This document shows, in pieces, positions 35,336 through 43,313 of a stretch of 64,000 nucleotides of DNA. The stretch spans positions 32,919-96,918 of the forward strand of contig JACPCU010000017.1 in the NCBI GenBank assembly GCA_016184315.1. The letters are read 5' to 3'. Each line of letters opens with the position of its first letter. Positions within the stretch are counted from its first letter, which is position 1. The position numbers and the translations under genes were made by a program. Under the pieces are notes generated by a model. That model had not been told where the DNA came from and made no database searches. It saw nothing but the letters and a program-made list of their open reading frames with translations. Source of the stretch: Nitrososphaerota archaeon (lineage in GTDB: Archaea > Thermoproteota > Nitrososphaeria > Nitrososphaerales > JACQRY01).

Positions 35336-36811
35336 TCATTCTGAAACGTTGTCTGGACTTTGAGGAGCGTTACTTCCTGAGCTACGAAGGGAACTGGCAA
35401 TTGCTGCCAGCAGGCTAAAGGAACCGAAGATAAGCAGCACTCTTCTGAACGCGGCGGCGAACTGTGTCGTCGCAAGTGTGTCGCCTGAAAGATTCTTACC
35501 GTTCAACAGAGCTGTCAGCGCAGGCGGAGAAAGATATTGGGAAATAATGAGTGAGACAAGGGCGATCGTGGCGACCCGACCAAGATTAAACAGGGTTGCA
35601 CGTGTTGCAGCTGCAACTCCACGGTAATCAGCGGGAACAGCTCCCAGTATGGAGCTATTATTAGGAGCAAAGAAGAGGCCAGCTCCTATTCCTATTAGAA
35701 CAAGCAGCAAAGATGTAATTGCTGGTGTTGCAGGAAGGTGAAGTAACGAGAACACGTAAAGGCATAGGCTCATAAGCAGTAATCCGCCTACAGTCGGTAT
35801 TCTACTGCCCCATCGATCGCAAATGTAACCACTTAATGGCCCAAGGATAGCTGCGCATCCGATGAACGGCGCCAATACAAGAGCAGAACTTTCAGGAGTA
35901 AGTGCTTCAATGCCCTGAAGATAGAAGGTCATAGCAAAGGGGAGCCCTGTAAAAGCAAGGCTGCTAAGAAAAGTGGCAGCATTCCCAACGGCGAAGGAAC
36001 GATGCCTAAAGAGTTTCAGGGCCAGCAACGGCTCCTTGGCACGTGTCTCTACAAGAACAAAAAACGGAATCATGAAGAGACCCAGAAGTGCGGAAATAAG
36101 AGCAGGAGAGGAGGTCCACCCCAGAGTTGGACCAAAGGTTCCTGCGAGAAGGAGGCTAGTGAGGCTTGACGCTAGAAGGAGTACACCTAGCAGGTCGTGC
36201 TTCTGATTGGATCTGATTTCCGCGAGCTCGCGCAAGCGGCGAGAAGCCCAGTAGGTGGCGAAGATGCCTACGGGCAGGTTGATGAGGAATATGCTGCGCC
36301 AACCTGCCATGGGGATCATTAGGCCTCCAACGGTGAAGCCTCCAACTGAGCCAACTGAGAACGCGACGCTCTGTATCCCTATGCCCCGTCCACGTTCTTG
36401 CGGAGGGAATGCATCTGCGATGATCGGTTGCGAATTAGAGATGATAAGGGTGCCTCCTAATCCCTGGATCAGTCTGCCTGCTATAAGAGACATACCATTG
36501 GGGGAGAAGGCTGCTAATCCTGAACCTATTGTGAATACTATGAATCCAGTGTTATAGAGACGTTTACGTCCGTACATATCGCCCAGTCGACCAAAAGGGA
36601 GAAGAAAGATTGTAAGCGTCAGACCGTAAGCGTTTACTGCCCACGTAGCAATAGTTAGATCAGCGTTTAGGTCACGGAGGATACTCGGGGGTGCTAGCAC
36701 AACAATGCTTGACTCAATTACCACCATAAGTGCGCCAAGCGTTGTTACACTAAGAGCAGTCCACTTGTAGCCGGGCTGGACTGGCGTTAGCTCTTGACGG
36801 CGAGCAACCAT
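35336..36811 (-). CDS. MFS transporter, DHA2 (EmrB/QacA) family
   Basis: A 491-residue protein with about 14 hydrophobic helices and the DHA2 signatures: MVVIESSIVVLAPPSILRDL, GRLGDMYGRKRLYNTGF (motif A loop), RLIQGLGGTLIISNSQPIIADAFPPQERGRGIGI (motif C region), and GWRSIFLINLPVGI. Such proteins export drugs, dyes or metabolites using the proton gradient. It may export a product or toxic intermediate of the catabolic genes next to it. The final 20 residues are hydrophilic. It is convergent with the ThDP gene across 690 bases of decayed sequence. Confidence 0.88.
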   Translation of the reverse strand: MVARRQELTPVQPGYKWTALSVTTLGALMVVIESSIVVLAPPSILRDLNADLTIATWAVNAYGLTLTIFLLPFGRLGDMYGRKRLYNTGFIVFTIGSGLAAFSPNGMSLIAGRLIQGLGGTLIISNSQPIIADAFPPQERGRGIGIQSVAFSVGSVGGFTVGGLMIPMAGWRSIFLINLPVGIFATYWASRRLRELAEIRSNQKHDLLGVLLLASSLTSLLLAGTFGPTLGWTSSPALISALLGLFMIPFFVLVETRAKEPLLALKLFRHRSFAVGNAATFLSSLAFTGLPFAMTFYLQGIEALTPESSALVLAPFIGCAAILGPLSGYICDRWGSRIPTVGGLLLMSLCLYVFSLLHLPATPAITSLLLVLIGIGAGLFFAPNNSSILGAVPADYRGVAAATRATLFNLGRVATIALVSLIISQYLSPPALTALLNGKNLSGDTLATTQFAAAFRRVLLIFGSFSLLAAIASSLRSSGSNAPQSPDNVSE

Positions 36812-37434
36812 TTATTGTATCTCGCTTCCTCACTTGGCCGCTCCGAGAATGTGAATCATAAAAATACCGTGGAGAGAAAAAACCGGGAAAGTTCTTCATC
36901 CTCAAGGCAGAAACAAGTAATTCGTATCTATTGAAATTCCGAAGCTTTTTAATTGTCAGTAAGTTTGCGGTGAACGTCAATCCGGACTCTTTTGGTAAGG
37001 CCGTGTCCCAGTTACCCGCGAACGTAATAAAACTAGAACCGAGCACCCCCCAAATTGAATCCTGTCCAACAACTCCTTATGCCGCAAATAGAGTTGAACA
37101 AGATCAAGGTGTTATCCGAAAACAACGCGCTTGGAGCCTCAGGTTGGTATTTCACATGGTTCCACATATAAGACCCCAAGGTTTCAAGAAATAGTTTCGA
37201 GACCCAGAAAAAGCATTAACCTTCTGAGCGTGAAAAAGAGGGGAAGGGCTGTCTTCGGGCAGGTAGAAGACCAGCCTCTTTGAAATAGCTTAACATGAAT
37301 CGTTAGTCATCGGCCAAAGATTATGCATGCAAGGCTTCAGCATCAGTTTTTATCCTTTTATCAAGCAGGAACCATTCCAAGACCATTCGCTTGAGTAAAC
37401 CATATTACATGAATCTTCTCGAGTCAGCCCTACT
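36812..37434. other. 623-bp intergenic region upstream of tRNA-Ala
   Basis: No convincing gene on either strand. It contains the MFS gene's promoter side and a long imperfect hairpin at 37235-37281. Confidence 0.4.
37235..37281 (+). other. Imperfect hairpin, possible structured RNA or terminator
   Basis: TCTTC/GAAGA (5 bp) is stacked on GGCTG/CAGCC (5 bp, one bulged C), with AAAGA/TCTTT outside a purine-rich internal loop (GGGGAAG). An ACA trinucleotide follows about 10 bases later, so an H/ACA-like guide RNA is conceivable but unproven. Confidence 0.3.
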
Positions 37435-37522
37435 GGGCCGGTAGTTCAGCGGTAGAATAGCCACATGCTCTAAGACCCGACTTGCACTCGGGTGGTCGGG
37501 GGTTCAAATCCCCCCCGGTCCA
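37435..37522 (+). tRNA. tRNA-Ala (TGC) with a non-canonical 16-nt insertion before the anticodon stem
   Basis: Acceptor GGGCCGG/CCGGTCC contains G3-U70, the alanine identity pair, with A73. Anticodon arm CCCGA-CTTGCAC-TCGGG gives TGC. T-arm is GGGGG-TTCAAAT-CCCCC. The D-stem GTTC/GAAT is separated from the anticodon stem by 17 nt instead of 1, so a 16-nt intron near position 25/26 or 26/27 is the simplest reading. Such positions are known for archaeal tRNA introns. No CCA encoded. Confidence 0.8.
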
Positions 37523-37603
37523 CATATTCCTAGGTTCGGGACACCTGCAGAACATTGGCAAGGTTAAAATATAATCAAGCCTAAACTGTAGGTGAAGAAC
37601 TTT

Positions 37604-37816
37604 ATGGCAACTCGTGCCTTCACAATCAGGCTTAAGAAGGACCCGGATTCCGGATGGTATGCTGTCAGATGTGTGGAGCTTCCTGAAGCGATAAGTCAAG
37701 GGAAGACTGAAGAGGAGGCTTTGAAGAATATCAAAGAAGCTATAGAACTTGTCTTGGAGGAGAGGGAAGAGCAGGCTAGGAAACAGGGTGGAAGACTGAT
37801 CGAGTTGGCTGTCTAG
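37604..37816 (+). CDS. hicB: HicB-family antitoxin
   Basis: The protein ATRAFTIRLKKDPDSGWYAVRCVELPEAISQGKTEEEALKNIKEAIEL is a standard HicB partial RNase-H-like fold, with the YxVxCxELPxxxSxGxTxEEA signature. No DNA-binding tail follows the fold. It directly precedes hicA, with 4 bases between, which is the normal antitoxin-first order variant. The ATG at 37604 is chosen over 37592 because it fits family starts. The pair lies just downstream of tRNA-Ala, a common place for accessory genes. Confidence 0.88.
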   Translation: MATRAFTIRLKKDPDSGWYAVRCVELPEAISQGKTEEEALKNIKEAIELVLEEREEQARKQGGRLIELAV

Positions 37817-37820
37817 AAGA

Positions 37821-38054
37821 TTGTCTGAGAAACTTCCCGTCCTGTCTGGAAAGGATGTTATCAAAGCTCTTTTGAAAGCAGGGTTCAAACCGGTCCGACA
37901 GAGGGGAAGCCATGTCTTCCTCAAGCACGAAGATGGAAGGAGAACAGTAGTACCGTTGCACGGCGAAGTCAACAGGTCAACCCTAATGGACATCTTTGAC
38001 CAGACGAGGCTGACTAAAGAAGAGTTTCTATCGCTAATCAAAAAGAAACGCTGA
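37821..38054 (+). CDS. hicA: HicA-family mRNA interferase toxin
   Basis: The 77-residue protein has the double-stranded-RNA-binding-like HicA fold: SGKDVIKALLKAGFKPVRQRGSHVFLKHEDGRRTVVPLHGEVNRSTLMDIF. The catalytic His lies in GSHVFL, and VPLHGEV is the second conserved strand. HicA cleaves mRNA and is neutralised by HicB, encoded immediately upstream. The start is TTG at 37821. The toxin appears complete. Confidence 0.88.
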   Translation: MSEKLPVLSGKDVIKALLKAGFKPVRQRGSHVFLKHEDGRRTVVPLHGEVNRSTLMDIFDQTRLTKEEFLSLIKKKR

Positions 38055-38117
38055 TAGATCGTTAGCCTGCAGTGAGCAGAATTGAAGTGAAATGATTCAC
38101 AAGGCGCGGACGGGAGA

Positions 38118-38360
38118 ATGCGCGTATCGAAACGCGAGTATATGAAAGCAAAGTTGAATGAACATCAAAGATTCTTGCTTTAAGAGAGTGAAAAACGAAA
38201 CAGAATATCATCAGGAGAATTGTTTGAGCTGTATCAGAAGTCAGTTGCTCAACCTCTTGGAGAACGTGCCTACAGAAATCAGATGGAGCATCTCGTACAG
38301 ACAGGGCTGGTGAAAGACCTCGGTGATGGCAGATGGAAGAGATACGAAGTGGTGTCATGA
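38118..38360 (+). pseudogene. C-terminal remnant of an Orc1/Cdc6-like initiator with an in-frame stop
   Basis: One frame reads MRVSKREYMKAKLNEHQRFLL, then TAA, then ESEKRNRISSGELFELYQKS, VAQPLGERAYRNQMEHLVQTGLVKDLGDGRWKRYEVVS. LNEHQRFLL and the helix-wing pattern after the stop match the C-terminal winged helix of archaeal Orc1/Cdc6 (LxxHQ...LL, ...YxxL...P L..R......L...GLV......GR). The ATPase part is absent. This suggests a lost replication initiator of a mobile element. Confidence 0.5.
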
Positions 38361-39158
38361 CTGGAGTAAACTCACACCATGGAACAGAATGTCATTATTT
38401 GTTATCACCATTTTTGGCTTTAGTGACTTCGAGTCTGGAACAAAAATGGGAACATACTTCAACTGGTCGGCCATTGCTCCCAGAGAGTCGCGACACAGAT
38501 TCTTGAAGTCGTTCTTTACATAATTGGGGAATGCCTCCATCAATACCTGAATGGTTCCGAAAGATAAGGAGAGAACCATTTGAAGACAATCCTTGACACT
38601 GTTGACGGAATATTTCCAGTCTATATTGGCCGAACGAATACTTGGGTGAGAGAAACGACATAAGAGGCGATATAGGTTATCCATGCTATTACGATTAGTG
38701 ACCCAAAGTTGCTTAGAACAATAACCGAAATCGTATTTTCTCTTAAGTTCCTTCGTTTCCAGAGGGGTTATTTTACCTTCTATATCCTTGTACATGAGGT
38801 CTGCGGATTTGGGATCAAGAGCAAACAGGTATGACCTAGTTATCGTTTCAAAAACTGTCCTAAACAAATCGTAACAGGGGCTAACCGAACCTTCTTGGGC
38901 TAACATGAATGACGTCCGCAAATATATAGCATTCCTCCCGAAGTAGATTGATACAAGCTGCTGGTTAGGAGGAAGTGTTCCCCTCATGGTCTTGAATAGC
39001 TCTGCATCCAGTAGATTCTTCAACTTCCACTGATTCGCTATAGCCGTTCCACATTGTTTGACCAAATCGGGTAACGCAGATCTTGTCTTACGAACTCTGG
39101 CTATCCAATCTTTCTGTATTCTCTTGAAATCGTCTGAAAAGTCGAAACCTGAACTCAT
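38355..39158 (-). CDS. Helical accessory protein of unknown function
   Basis: A 267-residue mostly helical protein that I cannot place. Segments include LRTSFMLAQEGSVSPCYDLFRTVFETITRSYLFALDPKS and NLYRLLCRFSHPSIRSANIDWKYS. The RLLCRFSH stretch fits the R-x(4-6)-H pattern of HEPN RNases, and similar proteins (DUF5677-like) are known in mobile regions, but both links are tentative. No signal or membrane helix is certain. It overlaps the decayed Cdc6 remnant by six bases and is in the island after tRNA-Ala. Confidence 0.6.
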   Translation of the reverse strand: MSSGFDFSDDFKRIQKDWIARVRKTRSALPDLVKQCGTAIANQWKLKNLLDAELFKTMRGTLPPNQQLVSIYFGRNAIYLRTSFMLAQEGSVSPCYDLFRTVFETITRSYLFALDPKSADLMYKDIEGKITPLETKELKRKYDFGYCSKQLWVTNRNSMDNLYRLLCRFSHPSIRSANIDWKYSVNSVKDCLQMVLSLSFGTIQVLMEAFPNYVKNDFKNLCRDSLGAMADQLKYVPIFVPDSKSLKPKMVITNNDILFHGVSLLQS

Positions 39159-39399
39159 GAAAGCTTGTCACCTGATTACAATTCATGTTATTTCAATTTA
39201 AGGATAACATGCTACGCCTAGAGTCACAAGAGCATTACGATTAGGTACGTTGCCTCGAAACCTGCGAGGTCCAGACCCGCGATTCTGAATCCAATTCCAG
39301 CAACGAAAACGCTGTGGACACCCCCGGTCCACTATCCTCCTAGTGTAACCCAACCTCCTGAATTCAAGGTTTTTATGACCCGTGTATTTGGGGTGATTC

Positions 39400-39951
39400 A
39401 TGACCATAAAGAGACAAAAAGAGTCTCGTGAAGATTATTTGGACCTTCGGAGGAAAACAAGAGAACAACTCCGCAAGGAAGTCGTCAACGTCTTCCTCTC
39501 AGAGAAAAAAGGATGGTTTGAAGGAGACATTCAACATGTGACGCACTACAAGTATTTTGTTGAGAAGCTTGTGGATGGAAGGCGGATATACCTCTTAAGA
39601 CCTACATTCTTGAATAAGGGAATCGATTTTCAAGTCTGGATAGAGAAATACGATGGTATCGTAGACAGACGACCAAGCCACAAAGACCTGCTTGCCGACC
39701 TTAGGACAAAGAAGCAAGAGAATCCTACCGAGGTTCGTAAATTGGGCGCCGCCATCCTTCAAGTCTATGATTGTGAAGAGCCAGACGTGATAATAAAAAG
39801 AATGGCGTTGCAATTTATGAAGGGTTTTTCAGTCGAGCTTTTGCTCAAAGCTCTGAAGTGGCTTTTCATAGAACAGGATGTTACTTATTGGAACTACGAT
39901 GGCAGAGCAATGCTGAGAAATGCCTTAATGAAAGAAGTAGGGGAGGACTAG
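39400..39951 (+). CDS. Methylase-associated protein of unknown function (183 aa)
   Basis: The protein is soluble, basic at the N-terminus (TIKRQKESREDYLDLRRKTREQL), with a strand-rich centre (GWFEGDIQHVTHYKYFVEKLVDGRRIYLLRPTFLNKGIDFQVWIEKYDG) and a helical end (LLLKALKWLFIEQDVTYWNYDGR). I do not recognise a nuclease motif with certainty; GIDFQVWIEK could be a PD-(D/E)xK-like strand. Its 3' end overlaps the convergent dam-type methylase gene by four bases. Tight pairing with a methylase suggests a restriction or modification partner; this is inference. Confidence 0.6.
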   Translation: MTIKRQKESREDYLDLRRKTREQLRKEVVNVFLSEKKGWFEGDIQHVTHYKYFVEKLVDGRRIYLLRPTFLNKGIDFQVWIEKYDGIVDRRPSHKDLLADLRTKKQENPTEVRKLGAAILQVYDCEEPDVIIKRMALQFMKGFSVELLLKALKWLFIEQDVTYWNYDGRAMLRNALMKEVGED

Positions 39952-40841
39952 AAATCATTAATCTCGGGTTCCCGCGGCGGAACGTAATTAGTTATGAGAA
40001 GTTCATTAATCTTTCCTCGCTTTCCGCCAATACAGTTAATCGCACGTCTTGCCTTGACTGTATTAACCCTGTAATCTTTGTATAGATTACGAACAAATTC
40101 GTGGTCGCTATTGCTTAACATCACAAGGCATCCCCGTGAATCAAGCTTCCCAAAGACTCGCGCGAGTTTCTCTTGTTGATTTCTACCGAAGGTTTCCTTA
40201 TTGTAAGCAGTGAAGTCAGCAGTCCTTGATAGAGGGAAGTAAGGTGGGTCAAAATATACGAAGTCATCTTTTTCCGCCCAACCAAGGACATCTTCAAAAG
40301 TCATAACTCTCAGCTCTGCATCTTTCAACAAGAGCGACGCCTTTCTGAGAGTCTTGCTATCAAAAATTGATGGTTTCTTATAGTTGCCAAACGGTACGTT
40401 GAACTGTCCCTTTGAGTTGACCCGATAAAGCCCGTTGTAACACGTCTTGTTAAGGTAGATGAGTCTTGCAGCCCTGTCAACTCGGTCAAGTGTTAATGGG
40501 TCAAGCTTACGGATTTCATAATAATGCTCTTTTGAATTCATTTCTCTAAGTTTGTTCAGCCTTGACGCTAGCTCATCACAACTATCTTTGACTACTTGGA
40601 ATGCATTAATTATTTCGGCGTTTATGTCGGAAAGAATTGCCTTACGAGGATTGAAACGTTGCCTGATGTAGAAATAAACTGCTCCACTTCCAAGGAAGGG
40701 CTCCAGGTAGCTGTCAACACGCGATGGAAAGAACCTTGCGTATTGTGCAATGAGTTGTCCTTTGCCACCTGCCCACTTCACAAAGGTAGGTAGGTCAAAT
40801 TCCTCACCACTCTCGATACGGGTTACCGTTCTTCCTAGCAC
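39948..40841 (-). CDS. D12-class DNA adenine methyltransferase (Dam-like)
   Basis: A 297-residue N6-adenine methylase. TFVKWAGGKGQLIAQYARFFP is the SAM-binding start (KWAGGKxxL), YLEPFLGSGAVYF is motif I, and DDFVYFDPPYFPLSRTADFTAYNKETF contains the catalytic DPPY. The usual target of D12-class enzymes is an adenine in GATC or a similar short site, which should be tested. It may belong to a restriction-modification pair with the overlapping 183-residue protein. It is within the tRNA-Ala island. Confidence 0.92.
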   Translation of the reverse strand: MLGRTVTRIESGEEFDLPTFVKWAGGKGQLIAQYARFFPSRVDSYLEPFLGSGAVYFYIRQRFNPRKAILSDINAEIINAFQVVKDSCDELASRLNKLREMNSKEHYYEIRKLDPLTLDRVDRAARLIYLNKTCYNGLYRVNSKGQFNVPFGNYKKPSIFDSKTLRKASLLLKDAELRVMTFEDVLGWAEKDDFVYFDPPYFPLSRTADFTAYNKETFGRNQQEKLARVFGKLDSRGCLVMLSNSDHEFVRNLYKDYRVNTVKARRAINCIGGKRGKINELLITNYVPPREPEINDF

Positions 40842-40983
40842 ATCATCGATTTATTGCACTTGGCTTAATAGGATTGTGTCAATATAATGCGAATTTGGCA
40901 ACGCTTATCGCAACAGGATTATCTTTTCAGAAGTCTGAAGCTAAGCCTATCAGTCTAAGAAGCTGTTGTAAATTACGTACACT

Positions 40984-41334
40984 ATGAAATACATGGTAGA
41001 TGGTAATACGCATGGCTTGGCCAAGGGGCTTCGTAAAGCAGTAACAGATTGCAAAACCGACACAGAAATGATTAGGGGAGACGACGATCAAAGGATAGGA
41101 ATTTCAGATGCGAGAATCCTGAAGTTCCTCCTAAGCAGAAAGGGAGCCTTAACTCCTCTATCCAGCAATACTGACGAAATAACTTTAATCACGTCTGACA
41201 CTGATTTCGCTGAATACTGCCAAGAGTTCGGGATACCTTACATAAAAGAAGAGAACCCAGAAACCAAGAACTTCGAAGAGATTGCCGAGCGGGTGACCGA
41301 AAAACTTCGAGGAGCATCGACCCCTCCAGAGTGA
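40984..41334 (+). CDS. PIN-like (DUF5615-type) protein
   Basis: The protein begins MKYMVDGNTHGLAKGLRKAVTD, similar to the KFLVDENL...LA..LR start of DUF5615/Mut7-C PIN-like proteins. It later has DARILKFLLSRKGA and LITSDTDFAEYCQEFGIPYI, where the second acidic pair lies (TxDxDF). These are the expected acidic positions of a PIN RNase. The sequence is 116 residues, near full length. No antitoxin is adjacent. It is the last intact gene before the tRNA-like fragment at 41416. Confidence 0.55.
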   Translation: MKYMVDGNTHGLAKGLRKAVTDCKTDTEMIRGDDDQRIGISDARILKFLLSRKGALTPLSSNTDEITLITSDTDFAEYCQEFGIPYIKEENPETKNFEEIAERVTEKLRGASTPPE

Positions 41335-41415
41335 AGTCCATAGCCCAAGAATTCCTATATCTGTCGTAACTCAGAATCTAATCAGATAGAATCTTGAAGT
41401 GTATGCCCGTTTACA

Positions 41416-41436
41416 GTTCAAATCCCTCCCGGCCCA
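41416..41436 (+). repeat. tRNA 3'-end-like sequence, candidate attachment site
   Basis: GTTCAAATCCCTCCCGGCCCA matches the last 21 bases of tRNA-Ala (37502-37522) at 19 of 21 positions. No tRNA 5' half precedes it. Integrative elements that target a tRNA gene leave such 3'-end copies, so it could mark the far end of the 37.5-41.4 kb island. Confidence 0.5.
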
Positions 41437-41496
41437 TCCAACATTTCCACGTTACTTCTTTTTGTTTCATAAATATTTGAAAGTGTATCGTTCTAG

Positions 41497-41640
41497 CTAT
41501 CGATATGCTTTCTCTCTTCTCAAAATATCATGCACAACGACTATCTTCGCGGTTGAATAGTGCTCGTAGATGACTCTCTAGTCACGTATCCTGATCTGTA
41601 GGTATCTTTTGGGCCCTTGAATCTATTATCATTGAACACC
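41497..41640 (-). pseudogene. Degenerate RelE-family toxin fragment
   Basis: The minus frame gives KRYLQIRIRD, then TAG in place of the conserved Tyr, then RVIYEHYSTAKIVVVHDILRREKAYR and a stop at 41497. This is the last half of a RelE/ParE toxin (YxLRIGDYRVIY...V...I.RR...Y). A frameshift precedes it. The toxin is inactive. Confidence 0.5.
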
Positions 41641-41659
41641 TGCGGCGACTCCAGCTATT

Positions 41660-41923
41660 TCACTTGTAGGCTCTTCCACGAAATTCAATAACCAAAATCC
41701 TTATCTCCGCTTCTTCCCATTTAATTTGAAAGATGATTCTGATGTCACCAATCCTCGCTCTGAAGCAGTCTGCAAACCCTCTTAGTTTTACAATATCAAA
41801 GGTGTCTGCCGGGACAGGGGTTTCTTGCAACATTGCAAGAAGTTCCAGAACCCGATTCCTATAATGGGCAGGAAGTCTGCGATAGTTCTTTTCAGCTCTG
41901 TCAGAGAGACTGACTTCAAACAG
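41660..41923 (-). pseudogene. RelE-like toxin frame without a standard start codon
   Basis: The frame LFEVSLSDRAEKNYRRLPAH, followed by RNRVLELLAMLQETPVPADTFDIVKLRGFADCFRARIGDIRIIFQIKW and ending EFRGRAYK, is a complete RelE-type toxin. It lies directly after the stop of the antitoxin (41933-42151), in the same frame, separated only by TGA. There is no ATG, GTG or TTG near the right place; a CTG at 41923 is the best candidate. It was too start-poor to be called by standard methods. It may use CTG, be made by readthrough, or be inactive. Confidence 0.55.
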
Positions 41924-41932
41924 GGCAAGCCG

Positions 41933-42151
41933 TCACCTAGGTTTCCTCCTAAGTTTCGGCAGAGGAATAGATCTACCCTCTTCGTATTCCTTGATTGCCA
42001 GAGCCAACTCCTTCTTCTCTTCAGCTGTTAACTCCTCTTGAGGAAGTAGGGATGCACGCAACCTGAGTAGTTCTAATTTCACTGAATCTAGTTTCTTCAC
42101 TACAGCATTTAGCTGCTTCTCACTTAACTGAACGGCCAAATCTAACTCCAT
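41933..42151 (-). CDS. RelB-like antitoxin
   Basis: A 72-residue, mostly helical protein: MELDLAVQLSEKQLNAVVKKLDSVKLELLRLRASLL, then EELTAEEKKELALAIKEYEEGRSIPL. The final part (EYEEGRSIPLPKL) is typical of antitoxins paired with RelE toxins in archaea, where this region wraps around the toxin. The toxin frame follows without a gap. The first half may dimerise as a coiled coil. It is probably autoregulatory. Confidence 0.7.
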   Translation of the reverse strand: MELDLAVQLSEKQLNAVVKKLDSVKLELLRLRASLLPQEELTAEEKKELALAIKEYEEGRSIPLPKLRRKPR

Positions 42152-42173
42152 CTGTAATACTGCACTGCCAGAT

Positions 42174-42292
42174 TAAAGGTTTCGTTCATGGCTTTTGAGA
42201 ACGATCTCTTGCCTACCCACCCTTACCGCGTGTGTCCCATCTTCTTCAGGTTCCACCTCGGGAACGAGTATTTTCTTCGATTGAAGAACTCA
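42174..42292 (-). pseudogene. Short open frame without a start, possible remnant
   Basis: The frame reads QSKKILVPEVEPEEDGTHAV then RVGRQEIVLKSHERNL and a stop at 42174. It lacks any start codon and is preceded by a stop. The composition is protein-like, but I do not recognise it. Confidence 0.2.
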
Positions 42293-42370
42293 CAGAAGTT
42301 TTCAGAAGCACAAGAAAGATAACGCTATGTACTCACCAGGTCCACAATCAGCTTATTCTTGAAGCGCCAA

Positions 42371-43195
42371 TCATCTTACTTGTCCTTCCAAGAGAAATCG
42401 ATTCAGAATTTCCATGAACTCTCTGATTGAGGCCATCTGCAATGCGTGACCTCCCGGCAAAACCTTAACCGACGCGTCCGGGAATTCCTCCCCAAGAATA
42501 TCTATGATTTGGTGAAGAAAACCAGAGGAACCCTCACCCTTAAACAACAGCACAGGCTTATCGAATCTTCGCACCCGTTCGATACTATCCTGATGCTGGA
42601 AAGCAGCATCACCAGTCCGCAAAGATCGCCGGTGTTCCACCCAGATCGGCCACTGAGGAAGCTTCTTCGGATCCACACCTATTGGAACAAAACCAGCGAA
42701 ATGCGTGAACCACTCAAGCTGAGACTCACTCACATCTTCCGGTCCAAGGGATCGAATCTGCCGCTGCTCCTCCAACAATTCCCTAGACAACCCGCCTCGA
42801 CTACGTAACACCCAAATCACAGGCGGCTCAATAAGCGTCAGCGTCCTTACCCTATCTGGATTGCTAAGCGCGTAACTAAGAGCGATTTCACCGCCATACG
42901 ACCAAGCGGCAAAGTCAGCCTGCCTTACCCCCAGTCTGTCAAGAGCCTTTTCCAACGCAACGGCCTCAAAGCCCACAGAATACCCAGTAGGAAGCGGCTC
43001 GTTCCTTAACCCCAAATCAACAGAAAGAAGCTGCACACGGATAACACGGCAATTCGCCGAAAGCTGTTCTGCATGAGGCTTCCAGCTCAACCAACCTGTC
43101 AACCCACCAGGCACCAAGACCACAGGATTCCCGCTCCCCGAGACCTCCGACCTCATAACATACTGATGCTCAGTATCCATGACCCAGTACTCCAA
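42371..43195 (-). CDS. Alpha/beta-hydrolase
   Basis: A 274-residue alpha/beta hydrolase: oxyanion region VVLVPGGLTGWLSWKPHAEQL, nucleophile elbow DFAAWSYGGEIALSYAL (Ser between W and Y, GxSxG variant AWSYGG), Asp region KPVLLFKGEGSSGFL and catalytic His in VLPGGHALQMAS. The cap after the nucleophile is helical. Family members are esterases, lipases, dehalogenases or C-C hydrolases, and no substrate can be given. It is divergent from the asparaginase gene. It lies just outside the tRNA-Ala island. Confidence 0.88.
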   Translation of the reverse strand: MEYWVMDTEHQYVMRSEVSGSGNPVVLVPGGLTGWLSWKPHAEQLSANCRVIRVQLLSVDLGLRNEPLPTGYSVGFEAVALEKALDRLGVRQADFAAWSYGGEIALSYALSNPDRVRTLTLIEPPVIWVLRSRGGLSRELLEEQRQIRSLGPEDVSESQLEWFTHFAGFVPIGVDPKKLPQWPIWVEHRRSLRTGDAAFQHQDSIERVRRFDKPVLLFKGEGSSGFLHQIIDILGEEFPDASVKVLPGGHALQMASIREFMEILNRFLLEGQVR

Positions 43196-43313
43196 ACCTA
43201 ACTAGATAAATCAAAGCTGAACTATCAGCGAATATTTCAGTCGACTGCTCCCTAACCGACGGAACGATCAAACCGAGCGACACTTATTAACGCGGCAACA
43301 ACACGCCGCCACA

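Noticed and set aside
36931..37194. An 87-codon plus-strand frame upstream of tRNA-Ala
   Set aside because: No homology-like pattern, no promoter or ribosome-binding signal, and unusual composition.
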